Positions 25,300 through 33,493 of a stretch of DNA of 64,000 bases are shown one piece after another; position 1 is the first letter of the stretch, and each line of letters opens with the position of its first letter. The notes below the pieces were generated by a model, which did not search any database, was not told the origin of the DNA, and worked only from the letters and a program-made list of their open reading frames with translations. Both the position numbers and the translations under genes were made by a program. This DNA comes from Panacagrimonas sp052389915 (lineage in GTDB: Bacteria; Pseudomonadota; Gammaproteobacteria; Nevskiales; Nevskiaceae), in NCBI GenBank assembly GCA_052389915.1, contig JBQTHL010000021.1, positions 1-64,000 of the forward strand. The letters run 5' to 3'.

Positions 25300-26487
25300 T
25301 CACAGCACCAGCAGCGACACCAGCACCAGCATCAAACCCATTCCCGCGATGTCGGTGCCGGTGGTCAGCAGAATGCTGGAAGCGGTCACCGGGTCTGCGC
25401 CCGCTCGACGCAGCGCCAGGGGCACCAGCACACCGAACAGGCCGGACAGCATGCAGGCGCCGATCATGGCCAGCCAGATCACACCGCCGAGCAGCAGCGC
25501 GTCGGCATTGCCGTCGCGGCTTGCCATCCACCACATCGCGAGCGCGGCGATGGCGCCGGTCAGGAATCCGTTCATCGCCCCCAGCGCGAGTTCCTTGCGC
25601 AGCAGGCGCAGCACAGATATTTGTTCGAGATCGCCGAGCGTCATGCCGCGCAGCGTGATGGCCAGCGCTTGGCAGCCGGTGTTGCCGCTCTGCCCTGCCA
25701 GCACCGGCAGGAAAGCCGCCAGCGCGACGATCTGCGTGATCGTGGACTCGAACAGGCTGACCACAAGACCCGCGCCAAAGGCGGTAATCAGGTTCACCTG
25801 CAACCACGGGTGGCGGAGCGTGAACGCCGTCCAGATGCCGGAGCCGACGCGCTCCTCCTTGGCCACACCCACCATCTGGCCGGATTGCGCGCTGATCTCG
25901 ATGGCCTGCCGTTCGAACAAGCGCCAGCCGCGAATTACGCCGGCCAGACGCCGCTCGCCGTCGACCACGGGATAGACCGGGTAATGCCGGCGGATCGCGG
26001 ATTGCAAGGCCTCGCCGATTACCGTGTCGAGCGCTAGCGCGAATGGATCGGGCAGCATCACATCCGACAAGGGTTCTGTAGGGTCGGCAAGCAACAGATC
26101 GCGAATCACGATCATGCCGGAGAGCTTTTCGTCGCCGTCCGTCACATACACGTAGGTGATCTGCCGCGGCGCCGGATGCGCGCGCAGGAAGTCGATGGCG
26201 TCTTGCACCGTCGCCGTCGCCGGCAGGACGGCGAGCGCCGGTTCCATCATGTCGCGGACGCCGCCTCCGGCAGGCTCGACGTTCTGCTCGGCCGCATCTT
26301 CGGCCAGGTGCAGGCGCAATTCCTCGGGCAGATAAGCCCTGACCCGATCCGCAAACTCGGTCGGCAGATGCGCCAATACCCAGGCCACGCGCTCCGGTGT
26401 TTCGCGACTCAGCAACTGTGCGGCGTCGAGCGGCACTCGCGCGCGCACCGCGCGAATCGTCCGGGCCAGATCGGCGGCGTCGCTCAT
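25300..26487 (-). CDS. mgtE: MgtE-type magnesium transporter
   Basis: A 395-residue protein with the MgtE order: a short N-terminal helical region, two CBS domains (about residues 80-200, TVQDAIDFLRAHPAPRQITYVYVTD ... IRRHYPVYPVVDGERRLAG), and a C-terminal membrane domain of about five helices with LPVLAGQSGNTGCQALAITLRG, the conserved pore region. The N domain is shorter than in Thermus MgtE. It imports Mg2+ and is gated by intracellular Mg2+ in the family. No upstream Mg2+ riboswitch is visible. Confidence 0.92.
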   Translation of the reverse strand: MSDAADLARTIRAVRARVPLDAAQLLSRETPERVAWVLAHLPTEFADRVRAYLPEELRLHLAEDAAEQNVEPAGGGVRDMMEPALAVLPATATVQDAIDFLRAHPAPRQITYVYVTDGDEKLSGMIVIRDLLLADPTEPLSDVMLPDPFALALDTVIGEALQSAIRRHYPVYPVVDGERRLAGVIRGWRLFERQAIEISAQSGQMVGVAKEERVGSGIWTAFTLRHPWLQVNLITAFGAGLVVSLFESTITQIVALAAFLPVLAGQSGNTGCQALAITLRGMTLGDLEQISVLRLLRKELALGAMNGFLTGAIAALAMWWMASRDGNADALLLGGVIWLAMIGACMLSGLFGVLVPLALRRAGADPVTASSILLTTGTDIAGMGLMLVLVSLLVL

Positions 26488-26596
26488 CGAAGCTGTTCTC
26501 CTTGCAAATATTCCGGATGATGGGTCTGCGCTTCAACGTTCACAATCCGATTCCGCGCGACTCGACGATTCGACAAACCCGCTTGGGAGAGCACCG

Positions 26597-27211
26597 ATGA
26601 TTCGCCTCTACGGATTCACCGGCTCCGGCAATTGCTGGAAGCCCGCCGTGCTGATGGAACAGCTCGGCATTGCTTACGAGTGGGTCGAGGTCGATATTCT
26701 CGCAGGCCAGAGTCGCACGCCTGAATTTCTCTGGCGAAATCCCAATGGCCGTGTCCCCCTGCTGGAGCTGGTGCCGGACCGGTTTCTGGCCGAATCCAAC
26801 GCCATGCTGTGCTACCTGGCAGAAGGCTCGGCGTTGCTGCCGAACGACCCTTTCGCACGCGCCAAGGTGTTGGAGTGGTTGTTCTTCGAGCAGTACTCGC
26901 ACGAGCCGTACATCGCCACCGTCCGTTTCTGGGTGAAGTACCTGGGCAAGCGCGACGAGTGGCGCGACAAGATCGCGGAGGCGATGTCCAGGGGCTACGC
27001 CGCACTCGGTGTAATGGAAACCCAGCTCGCGCGCACGCGGTTCCTGATCGGCGCCGACTACACCATCGCGGACATCGCGCTCTACGCCTACACCCAGGTG
27101 TGCGACGAAGGGGGTTACTCCCTTGACTCCTTTCCCGCCATCCGCGCCTGGATGGGGCGAGTCGCCCGGCAATCACGCTTCAGGTCGATGGATAGCCTGC
27201 ACAAGCCGTAG
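26597..27211 (+). CDS. Glutathione S-transferase family protein
   Basis: A 204-residue protein with an N-terminal thioredoxin-like GST domain (MIRLYGFTGSGNCWKPAVLMEQL ... NPNGRVPLLEL ... LAESNAMLCYLAEG) and an all-helical C-terminal domain (FLIGADYTIADIALYAYTQV). It should bind glutathione, with the active Ser/Cys region at GSGNCWK. GAGAGC precedes the ATG. It diverges from mgtE. Confidence 0.93.
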   Translation: MIRLYGFTGSGNCWKPAVLMEQLGIAYEWVEVDILAGQSRTPEFLWRNPNGRVPLLELVPDRFLAESNAMLCYLAEGSALLPNDPFARAKVLEWLFFEQYSHEPYIATVRFWVKYLGKRDEWRDKIAEAMSRGYAALGVMETQLARTRFLIGADYTIADIALYAYTQVCDEGGYSLDSFPAIRAWMGRVARQSRFRSMDSLHKP

Positions 27212-27213
27212 CC

Positions 27214-27237
27214 GTAGGTCGGCAATCCTTTGCCGAA
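27214..27237. repeat. REP-like hairpin (GTAGGTCGGCA type)
   Basis: Three bases after the GST stop, GTAGGTCGGCAATCCTTTGC is followed by CGAA. TCGGCA and TGCCGA form a perfect 6-bp stem. The GTAGG head is shared with the other REP elements of the window. Confidence 0.55.
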
Positions 27238-27281
27238 ACTCGCGTGGGCTTGAAGTGAGCCGGCGGCTAGGGAATGCCGCG

Positions 27282-27686
27282 CTACTCGGGCTTGGAGAGC
27301 GAGGCCAGAGCCGCGCCGTGCGCTTCCCAGTTCTGGCCGTCGAACGCTTCGTACTCGACGGCTTCGACGCGCGAGCGATCCACGCAGCGCAGGTTGATCG
27401 AATACCCGTCCGGGTTGGAGCGCGGAACGTAGAAGCTCTTCACGCCGCAGACGCGGCAGAACAGGTGCTGCGCGGCGCGGGTGTTGAAGCGGTAGCGGCT
27501 GAGCGTCGACGGATCGCTCAGCAAGCGGAAGTGCCTGCCAGGAACGATCAGGTGTTCGAAGCCGGTCATCGCGCAGATCGAGCAGTTGCAGCGCTGCACC
27601 CGCACGCGCGCCGGCGCCTGGAATTCGAAGCGCACCGCCCCGCAGTGGCAGCCGCCGGTATGCGTGAGAAGAGGATCGTCGTTCAT
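27282..27686 (-). CDS. GFA-family (glutathione-dependent formaldehyde-activating-like) protein
   Basis: A 134-residue zinc protein with the GFA cysteine pattern: GGCHCGAVRFEF, RCNCSICAMTG, and HLFCRVCGVKSFYVPRSNPDGYSINLRCVD. The family is named after a formaldehyde/glutathione adduct-forming enzyme, but most members have no proven activity. It stands alone, convergent with the GST. Confidence 0.92.
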   Translation of the reverse strand: MNDDPLLTHTGGCHCGAVRFEFQAPARVRVQRCNCSICAMTGFEHLIVPGRHFRLLSDPSTLSRYRFNTRAAQHLFCRVCGVKSFYVPRSNPDGYSINLRCVDRSRVEAVEYEAFDGQNWEAHGAALASLSKPE

Positions 27687-27779
27687 GGAAAGATAGTGGC
27701 CGAATCGATTCTCCGAGGCGGCCCAAAACCTTAGAATGCCGCGCTTACAAGGAGCCCTACGTCACTTCGATTCTCAATC

Positions 27780-28616
27780 ATGCGCCTGACGTTCACCAAG
27801 ATGCACGGCACCGGCAACGACTTCGTCGTGATCGACGCCACGCGCGCGCGCTTTGCGCCGTCGCCGGGGCTGTTGCGACGGCTGACCGACCGGCGCTTCG
27901 GCGTGGGTTGCGACCAGGTGCTGTTGGTGGAAGCGCCTTCGGCAGCAGATGTGGACTTCGACTACCGCATCTTCAACGCCGACGGTTCCGAGGTCGGGCA
28001 ATGCGGCAACGGTTCGCGTTGCCTGGCGCGCTTCGTCGCGGACAACGGCCTGTCGGACAAGTTGCGGTTGCGCGTGCGCACGCACACCTCGGTGCTGGAA
28101 TTGCAGCGGCTCGACGACGGACAGGTGAAGGTCAACATGGGCGTGCCGCGCTTCGAGCCGCGCGACATTCCGTTCACGTCGGCGCAGCGGCACACGCGCT
28201 ATTGGCTGGACCTGCACGGCCAGCACATCGAGTTCGGCGCGGTCGGCATGGGCAATCCGCATCTGGTGATGATCGTTGCTGACGTGGACTCCGCGCCGGT
28301 CGACGCGCTGGGGCCGCAACTCGAACCGCATCCGGATTTTCCGCAGCGGGTCAACGTGGGTTTCATGCAGATCGTCTCTCGCGATTGCGTGCGCCTGCGC
28401 GTGTTCGAGCGCGGCGCGGGAGAAACCCTGGCCTGCGGTAGCGGCGCCTGCGCCGCGGTGGCGGTGGGAAGATTGTGGGAACAACTGGACGCACGCGTGA
28501 CGGTGCAGGTACGCGGCGGCGAGCTGGTCATCGAATGGCAGGGCGAAGGACATCCGGTGTGGATGACCGGCCCGGCCGAAACCGTATTCAAGGGGGAACT
28601 GGAATGGAACGAATGA
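27780..28616 (+). CDS. dapF: Diaminopimelate epimerase
   Basis: A 278-residue cofactor-free epimerase making meso-diaminopimelate for lysine and peptidoglycan. The two catalytic cysteines are Cys75 (GQCGNGSRC) and Cys219 (LACGSGACA). The N-terminal FTKMHGTGNDFVVID is complete. It begins the series dapF-DUF484-xerC typical of gammaproteobacteria. Confidence 0.97.
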   Translation: MRLTFTKMHGTGNDFVVIDATRARFAPSPGLLRRLTDRRFGVGCDQVLLVEAPSAADVDFDYRIFNADGSEVGQCGNGSRCLARFVADNGLSDKLRLRVRTHTSVLELQRLDDGQVKVNMGVPRFEPRDIPFTSAQRHTRYWLDLHGQHIEFGAVGMGNPHLVMIVADVDSAPVDALGPQLEPHPDFPQRVNVGFMQIVSRDCVRLRVFERGAGETLACGSGACAAVAVGRLWEQLDARVTVQVRGGELVIEWQGEGHPVWMTGPAETVFKGELEWNE

Positions 28617-28632
28617 AAAGAGCGCCGCAGGC

Positions 28633-29337
28633 ATGAACGGCCCCGCCGACACGCCGCCGATTGCTTCGCCATCGCTGGACGAGAACGAAGTCGCGACCTA
28701 CCTGCGTGCGCATCCGGATTATTTGTCGCGCTTCCCCGAACTGCTGGAGACGATGGAATTCGTGCACGCCAGCGGCTCGGCCGTGTCGCTGATCGAACGC
28801 CAGGTGGAGATTCTGCGCGGGCGCAACCAGCAACTCGAGGATCGGCTGAACCATCTTCTGGAAGTGACGCGCGACAACGAGCAGCGCGCCGCCAGCGTGC
28901 ACCGGCTGGCGCGCACGCTGATCCGCGCTCCGACCATCGCCAGCGTCGCGCTGGGCTTGCAAACCAGCATGCGCGAGGACTTCAAGATCGACGAAACCTT
29001 CGTCGGCATCACGTCTGCGGTGCTGAAGCGCAGCGACATCGACGGCTTGGCGCGGCTGGAGTCCGACGGACCGGTGATGCGCGCGTTCGATAACTTCTTT
29101 CGCACCAAGCTGATCGAATGCGGCCCGCTGGCCGAGGCGCAGGCGAAGCTGCTCTTTCCCAAGGCCGCGGAGTTACCCCGATCCGCCGCGGTGGTGCCGC
29201 TGGAGAAGGACAAGAATCTCGGCGTGCTGGTGCTGGCCTCCGTCGATCCGGAGCGTTTCCAGCCACGCCAGGGCCGCATGTTTCTGGAGATGACGGCCGA
29301 GCTGGTATCGGCGGCCATCCGCGCCAAGCTCGCCTGA
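28633..29337 (+). CDS. DUF484 family GAF-like protein
   Basis: A 234-residue cytosolic protein. The N-terminal part (EVATYLRAHPDYLSRFPELLETMEF) and the coiled-coil stretch (VSLIERQVEILRGRNQQLEDRLNHLLEVTRDNEQR) precede a GAF-like domain ending with the FLEMTAELVSAAIRAKL helix. The family always sits in front of xerC in gammaproteobacteria; its role is not known. Its stop and the xerC start share one base (TGATG). Confidence 0.93.
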   Translation: MNGPADTPPIASPSLDENEVATYLRAHPDYLSRFPELLETMEFVHASGSAVSLIERQVEILRGRNQQLEDRLNHLLEVTRDNEQRAASVHRLARTLIRAPTIASVALGLQTSMREDFKIDETFVGITSAVLKRSDIDGLARLESDGPVMRAFDNFFRTKLIECGPLAEAQAKLLFPKAAELPRSAAVVPLEKDKNLGVLVLASVDPERFQPRQGRMFLEMTAELVSAAIRAKLA

Positions 29338-30260
29338 TGCAGGCCGCGCCTGCGCTCGACGTGGCGATCGAGCGGTTCCTCGATCACCTGCGTTTCGATC
29401 GCAGGCTCGCGGCCGCGACGGTCGGCGGGCGCCGGCGCGATCTGGCGTCGTTCCTGCAATGGTGCGCAACGGTTCGTCTCGACGCCCTCGATCGGCTCGA
29501 TGCGACGGCGCTGCGCAGCTACGTGGCGCTCATGCGCCGCAACCAGCGAGACGCCGCGACCATCGACCGGCACCTGTCCAGCCTGCGCTCCTGGTTCCGT
29601 TTCTGCATCGATCAGGCCTGGCTTGCGCACAATCCGGCGGCGGAGGTGCGCACGCCGCGCAAGTCCCGCCCCCTGCCCAAGACCCTGACCCGCGAGCAGG
29701 CGCGCACCGCGGTGGAAGCGCCTGCGGTGGACGACAGCATCGTCGCCGCGCGGGACCGGGCGATTCTCGAACTGCTGTATTCCTCGGGCCTGCGCCGCAG
29801 CGAGCTGCTCGGGCTATCCCGCGAAGATTTCAGCGAGGACTGGTCCGAAGTCCGCGTCACCGGCAAGGGCAGCAAGCAGCGGCTGGTGCCGGTGGGGGGG
29901 GCTGCCAGAACGGCGCTCGCCGAATGGATGCGAGTTCGCGCCCACATGGCTGCGCCCGCGCAGCGAGCACTGTTCGTCGGCAAGCGCGGCGAGCGCATGT
30001 CGCCCAGTTCGCTGGCGCAACGCCTGCACTACTGGGCGCAACGATCGGGGCTGGCCGCGCGACTGCATCCGCATCGCCTGCGTCATTCCTTCGCCACCCA
30101 TTTGCTCGAAGAAAGCTCCGACCTGCGCGCGATGCAGGAATTCCTGGGGCATGCGCGCCTGGCGACGACGCAGATCTACACGCACGTGGATTTCCAGCGG
30201 CTCACGACGGTCTACGATTCCACTCATCCGCGGGCACGGCGGAAAGCCGGTCCGATTTGA
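29337..30260 (+). CDS. xerC: Tyrosine recombinase XerC
   Basis: A 307-residue recombinase that acts with XerD at dif to resolve chromosome dimers. The catalytic residues are visible: Arg153 (SGLRRSELL), Lys177 (GKGSKQ), His246 and Arg249 (HPHRLRHSFATHL), His272 (LGHARLATTQ) and Tyr281 (IYTHVDF). The N-terminal SAM-like core-binding domain covers about residues 5-95. The ATG at 29337 overlaps the DUF484 stop. The position after dapF-DUF484 separates it from XerD. Confidence 0.96.
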   Translation: MQAAPALDVAIERFLDHLRFDRRLAAATVGGRRRDLASFLQWCATVRLDALDRLDATALRSYVALMRRNQRDAATIDRHLSSLRSWFRFCIDQAWLAHNPAAEVRTPRKSRPLPKTLTREQARTAVEAPAVDDSIVAARDRAILELLYSSGLRRSELLGLSREDFSEDWSEVRVTGKGSKQRLVPVGGAARTALAEWMRVRAHMAAPAQRALFVGKRGERMSPSSLAQRLHYWAQRSGLAARLHPHRLRHSFATHLLEESSDLRAMQEFLGHARLATTQIYTHVDFQRLTTVYDSTHPRARRKAGPI

Positions 30261-30403
30261 TCCGGCGAAAGCAACTCGATACGGTCGAATGGTGTTCTGC
30301 ACTTGTGCAGTGCGCGAAAAGCTGGATAATTTCGACGGGTCCGCGCCGGGTGACAAGGTTGCGCGGCGCAATTCATATCATTTCTTTTTTGGGAGTAGTC
30401 CAA

Positions 30404-30592
30404 ATGCGTAACGTTCTCCTGGCCCTCGGCCTGTCGTCTGCCCTGATCCTTTCCGCCTGCGGCAAGAAGGAAGAGGCCGCTCCGGCTGAAGCAGCTCCTC
30501 CCGCCATGGCGCCGGAAGCTGCTCCTCCGGAAGCTGCGCCGGCCGAGCCTGCTCCGGCAGAAGCGCCCCCTGCGGAAGCTCCGGCTCCGTAA
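30404..30592 (+). CDS. Small Ala/Pro/Glu-rich lipoprotein
   Basis: A 62-residue protein: a lipoprotein signal MRNVLLALGLSSALILSACG with lipobox LSAC (Cys19), a KKEE segment, then only Ala, Pro and Glu with one Met to the end. The mature part has no fold that I recognise and is probably extended. It is a single gene with a strong terminator directly downstream. Similar Ala/Pro/Glu repeats form the N-terminal extension of the neighbouring AmtB. Confidence 0.75.
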   Translation: MRNVLLALGLSSALILSACGKKEEAAPAEAAPPAMAPEAAPPEAAPAEPAPAEAPPAEAPAP

Positions 30593-30614
30593 AGCTTCTC
30601 TTCACCGGCTGTTC

Positions 30615-30642
30615 AAAGGCCCCGTTCGCGGGGCCTTTTTTT
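30615..30642 (+). terminator. Rho-independent terminator after the small lipoprotein gene
   Basis: A perfect 10-bp stem AAAGGCCCCG / CGGGGCCTTT closes a TTCG tetraloop and is followed by a T-run. Confidence 0.9.
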
Positions 30643-30696
30643 ATGCCCGCGATTCGCCTGCACGCGACAGGTCGCAAGACGCAGGGCTCCACATAG

Positions 30697-30726
30697 AAAA
30701 GGGGCGGATCGCGTGCGATCCGCCCC
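30697..30726 (-). terminator. Rho-independent terminator of glnK-amtB
   Basis: A 12-bp perfect stem (GGGGCGGATCGC at 30701-30712 with its complement at 30715-30726). Read on the minus strand it is followed by TTTTC, placing a terminator about 65 bases after the amtB stop. Confidence 0.8.
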
Positions 30727-30791
30727 AACACAACACCCCTGGGAGGAGAAACGTCGCGAGTCGATGAGCGGACTCGCGACGCTGAAACGAG

Positions 30792-32519
30792 TTACATGTT
30801 GTAGGCCTTTTCGCCGTGCTCGGCCAGATCGAGGCCTTCGCTCTCGGCATCTTCCGACACGCGCACGCCGATCGTGAACTTGAGTAGCAGCATGGTCACC
30901 GCAGCCACCGTGGCACTCCAGACCACCGCGATGCTCGCGGCCTTGAGCTGGATCATGATCTGCGCGGAGTCGTAGCCGAAGGTGGGACCGACCCAGCCGT
31001 CCGTGACATAGCCGGCGCCGCCCAGCTCGGGATTGACGTAGACACCCGTCAGCACCGCGCCGAGGAAGCCGCCGACGGCGTGCACACCGAACGCGTCGAG
31101 CGCATCGTCGTAGCCCAGCATCTTCTTCATGTAGGCCACTGCGAAGAAGCAGACCACGCCGCAGACCAGGCCGATGACCAATGCACCCTGGATGCCGACG
31201 AAGCCGCAGGCCGGCGTGATGCCGACGAGGCCGGCGATCATGCCCGAGATGATGCCCAGCAACGACGGCTTGCCCTTGAATATCCACTCGGCGAAGAACC
31301 AGGAAATGCCGGCCACGGCGGTGGCGAACATCGTGTTGGCAAAGGCCAGCACTGCGTAGCCGTTGGCTTCGAGGTTGGAGCCGGCGTTGAAGCCGAACCA
31401 GCCAAACCACAGCATCGCAGCACCGATGGCGGACATCACCAGACTGTGCGGCGCCATCGACACCTTGCCGTAGCCAGCGCGCTTGCCGAGGAACAGGCAG
31501 ACCACCAGTCCCGCGACACCGGCGTTGATGTGCACCACCGTACCGCCGGCAAAGTCGAGCGCGCCGAGCTGCCACAGGTAACCCGCAGTTGCATTGAGAT
31601 CGGCCACGACTTCAGCCGAGCTATACGCGTCGGGGCCCGCCCACCACCAGACCATATGCGCCATCGGCAGGTAGGAGAACGTGAACCAGATGACCGAGAA
31701 GATCAGCACGGCCTTGAACTTCATTCGTTCGGCATAGGCACCGGCGACCAGGGCCACGGTGATGCAGGCGAAGGTCAACTGGAACATTGCGAACATCAGC
31801 TCGGGAATGTAGACGCCCTTGCTGAAGGTGGCGGTCGGCACGAAGTTGCCCTTGGCGTCGTACACCACGCCTGCGAGCATCATCTTGTCGAGCGTACCGA
31901 TGAACGGGTTCGTACCGCTGAAGGCCAGGCTGTAGCCGTACACCACCCACAACACCGAGATCAGGCAGAAGATCGCGAAGGTCTGGGTCATGGTGGACAG
32001 CATGTTCTTCTGGCGCGTCATGCCGCCGTAGAACAACGCCAGGCCGGGCAGAGACATGAACAGCACCAGGGCGGTTGCCGTCATCATCCAGGTGACGTTG
32101 CCCATGTCGTACTTGGGCGCGACATAGCCATCGTCGGCCGGAGCCGCTTCTGCAGCAGGCTCCTCGGCTACCGCTTCGGCAGCGGCAGCGGGCGCCTCGG
32201 CCGCAGGCGGCGCTTCGACAGCGGGCGCTTCAGCGGGAGCCGGTTCGGCCTGTACAACTTCCACCGGCTTGACCTTCTTTTCCTTCTTCGGTTTGAGCGC
32301 GGGTTCGGGCGGCGCTGTCTCCACCACCGCTGCTTCCGGTGCTGCTTCCGGAGCAGCCGCTTCGGGTGCAGGTGCTTCCGCGACCGGCTCTGCAGCCGCT
32401 TCCGGCGCTGGCGCGACTGCTTCTTCGGTCGCCGGCGGTGCAACGTCTTGGGCAATAACAGGTGCGGCAAACGCACAACCGGCAGACAGCCAGAACGCCA
32501 GTGTCAATTTACGAATCAT
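30792..32519 (-). CDS. amtB: Ammonium transporter with long Ala/Pro/Glu-rich N-terminal extension
   Basis: A 575-residue Amt/Rh channel. A signal peptide (about residues 1-24) is followed by a low-complexity, Ala/Pro/Glu-rich segment with a Lys-rich patch (KPKKEKKVKPVEV), about residues 25-130, and then the usual membrane domain with 11 helices. Amt landmarks are FYGGMTRQKN, GAYAERMKF, GGTVVHINAG with the pore His, and FNAGSNLEANG. Typical AmtB proteins are about 400-450 residues, so the extension accounts for the extra length; it would face the periplasm. The gene follows glnK, whose product blocks the channel when nitrogen is plentiful. Confidence 0.93.
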   Translation of the reverse strand: MIRKLTLAFWLSAGCAFAAPVIAQDVAPPATEEAVAPAPEAAAEPVAEAPAPEAAAPEAAPEAAVVETAPPEPALKPKKEKKVKPVEVVQAEPAPAEAPAVEAPPAAEAPAAAAEAVAEEPAAEAAPADDGYVAPKYDMGNVTWMMTATALVLFMSLPGLALFYGGMTRQKNMLSTMTQTFAIFCLISVLWVVYGYSLAFSGTNPFIGTLDKMMLAGVVYDAKGNFVPTATFSKGVYIPELMFAMFQLTFACITVALVAGAYAERMKFKAVLIFSVIWFTFSYLPMAHMVWWWAGPDAYSSAEVVADLNATAGYLWQLGALDFAGGTVVHINAGVAGLVVCLFLGKRAGYGKVSMAPHSLVMSAIGAAMLWFGWFGFNAGSNLEANGYAVLAFANTMFATAVAGISWFFAEWIFKGKPSLLGIISGMIAGLVGITPACGFVGIQGALVIGLVCGVVCFFAVAYMKKMLGYDDALDAFGVHAVGGFLGAVLTGVYVNPELGGAGYVTDGWVGPTFGYDSAQIMIQLKAASIAVVWSATVAAVTMLLLKFTIGVRVSEDAESEGLDLAEHGEKAYNM

Positions 32520-32621
32520 GAAATTCTCCTTGCGTGGTTCTTTGCCCGCTACGCGGTGCTCTCCCGGCGGACCGTTCCGGAGAAACGGTGACCGGCTCCC
32601 TGCGCCGCGGCGAGAGATCTG

Positions 32622-32960
32622 TCAAAGCGCGTCTTTACCGGTCTCGCCGGTACGGATGCGGATGGCTTGGTCGAGACTGAAGACGAAGATCTTGCCGTCG
32701 CCAATCTTCCCGGTGTGAGCAGCCTTGCTGACGGCGTCGATCGCTGCATCCACCTTGTCGTCTGCCAAGGCCACCTCGATCTTCACCTTGGGCAGAAAAT
32801 CGACCACGTACTCGGCGCCGCGGTACAACTCGGTATGGCCCTTCTGCCGGCCAAAACCCTTTACTTCCGTTACGGTGATGCCCGCCACCCCAATTTCCGA
32901 CAGCGCTTCGCGCACCTCATCGAGCTTGAACGGCTTGATGATTGCTGTAATCAATTTCAT
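32622..32960 (-). CDS. glnK: Nitrogen regulatory PII protein GlnK
   Basis: A 112-residue trimeric PII signal protein. Tyr51 (YRGAEYVVDF), the uridylylation site on the T-loop, is present, as are KPFKLDEVREAL and the B-loop TGKIGDGKIFV. It binds ATP/ADP and 2-oxoglutarate and regulates AmtB, encoded 102 bases downstream. A sigma-54 promoter and an NtrC-type palindrome lie upstream. Confidence 0.96.
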   Translation of the reverse strand: MKLITAIIKPFKLDEVREALSEIGVAGITVTEVKGFGRQKGHTELYRGAEYVVDFLPKVKIEVALADDKVDAAIDAVSKAAHTGKIGDGKIFVFSLDQAIRIRTGETGKDAL

Positions 32961-33046
32961 TTAGTAACTCCTTGATAAGGCAAATAAACAACGCCTATTC
33001 CCATGCGCGGAACGTGACGCCATGCAGTTCGGCACAAAGGCGAAAG

Positions 33047-33062
33047 AGCACGGAGCGTGCCA
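33047..33062 (-). promoter_or_regulatory. Sigma-54 (-24/-12) promoter of glnK-amtB
   Basis: On the minus strand TGGCACGCTCCGTGCT has the invariant GG and GC separated by exactly 10 bases and the full TGGCACG -24 box; the -12 half (GTGCT) is close to TTGCT. It would place the start of transcription near 33036, about 75 bases before the glnK ATG. Confidence 0.75.
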
Positions 33063-33111
33063 GCCAAATTGAAGCGCGGATGAAGCTTGGAGAAGAGAAT
33101 TCCGGGGGATT

Positions 33112-33130
33112 CCGCACCATCCTGGTGCGG
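33112..33130. promoter_or_regulatory. NtrC-type binding palindrome upstream of glnK
   Basis: CCGCACCATCCTGGTGCGG is a near-perfect 19-base dyad with the GCAC-N7-GTGC core of NtrC sites. Its centre is about 60 bases upstream of the -24 element, a normal enhancer distance. Confidence 0.7.
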
Positions 33131-33267
33131 CAGGTCGGATTATCCAACGATGGAGGTTCAGCACCGGATCGCAGACACTCCCGATGTCGTTCGTTGAGCC
33201 CGGGATAAACGCTCCGTATCAGCGCCGCAATCGGAAGAGTTTGCCGCCGGGACAATTCATCCATTCC

Positions 33268-33480
33268 GGTGGATAACGGATCGGGTTATGCACACTGCCT
33301 GTCATTCATATCGAAATCGTACCGTCAAGGTCGAAAAATTTCACTTTCCTGTAATGATGGTACAACCTCTTGTAAATAAAGTGTTTTTATTTTATTTTCG
33401 GTTAATTTTTGGAAAGCCGCGGTCAATTAGGCCAAATGACGCGTGCGGGACCCTGTCACCGATTCACAAAGTTATGCACA
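33268..33480. other. AT-rich stretch with DnaA-box-like 9-mers upstream of priA
   Basis: This gap holds TTATCCACC (33268-33276, minus), TTATGCACA (33286-33294) and TTATGCACA (33472-33480), each one base from the TTATCCACA DnaA box. They flank an unusually AT-rich stretch, about 33331-33413, containing GTGTTTTTATTTTATTTTCG. The AT-rich part may simply hold the priA promoter. See the findings for the origin-like reading. Confidence 0.4.
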
Positions 33481-33493
33481 ACTCGGCACGGTG

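Noticed and set aside
30404..30592. LptM (the small lipoprotein upstream of lysA-dapF in gammaproteobacteria)
   Set aside because: Its position is downstream of xerC, and its Ala/Pro/Glu-only mature part does not match LptM.
31080..32591. 503-residue plus-strand frame opposite amtB
   Set aside because: Opposite a clear ammonium transporter; its Arg/His/Gly-rich runs reflect the complement of Ala/Pro/Glu codons.
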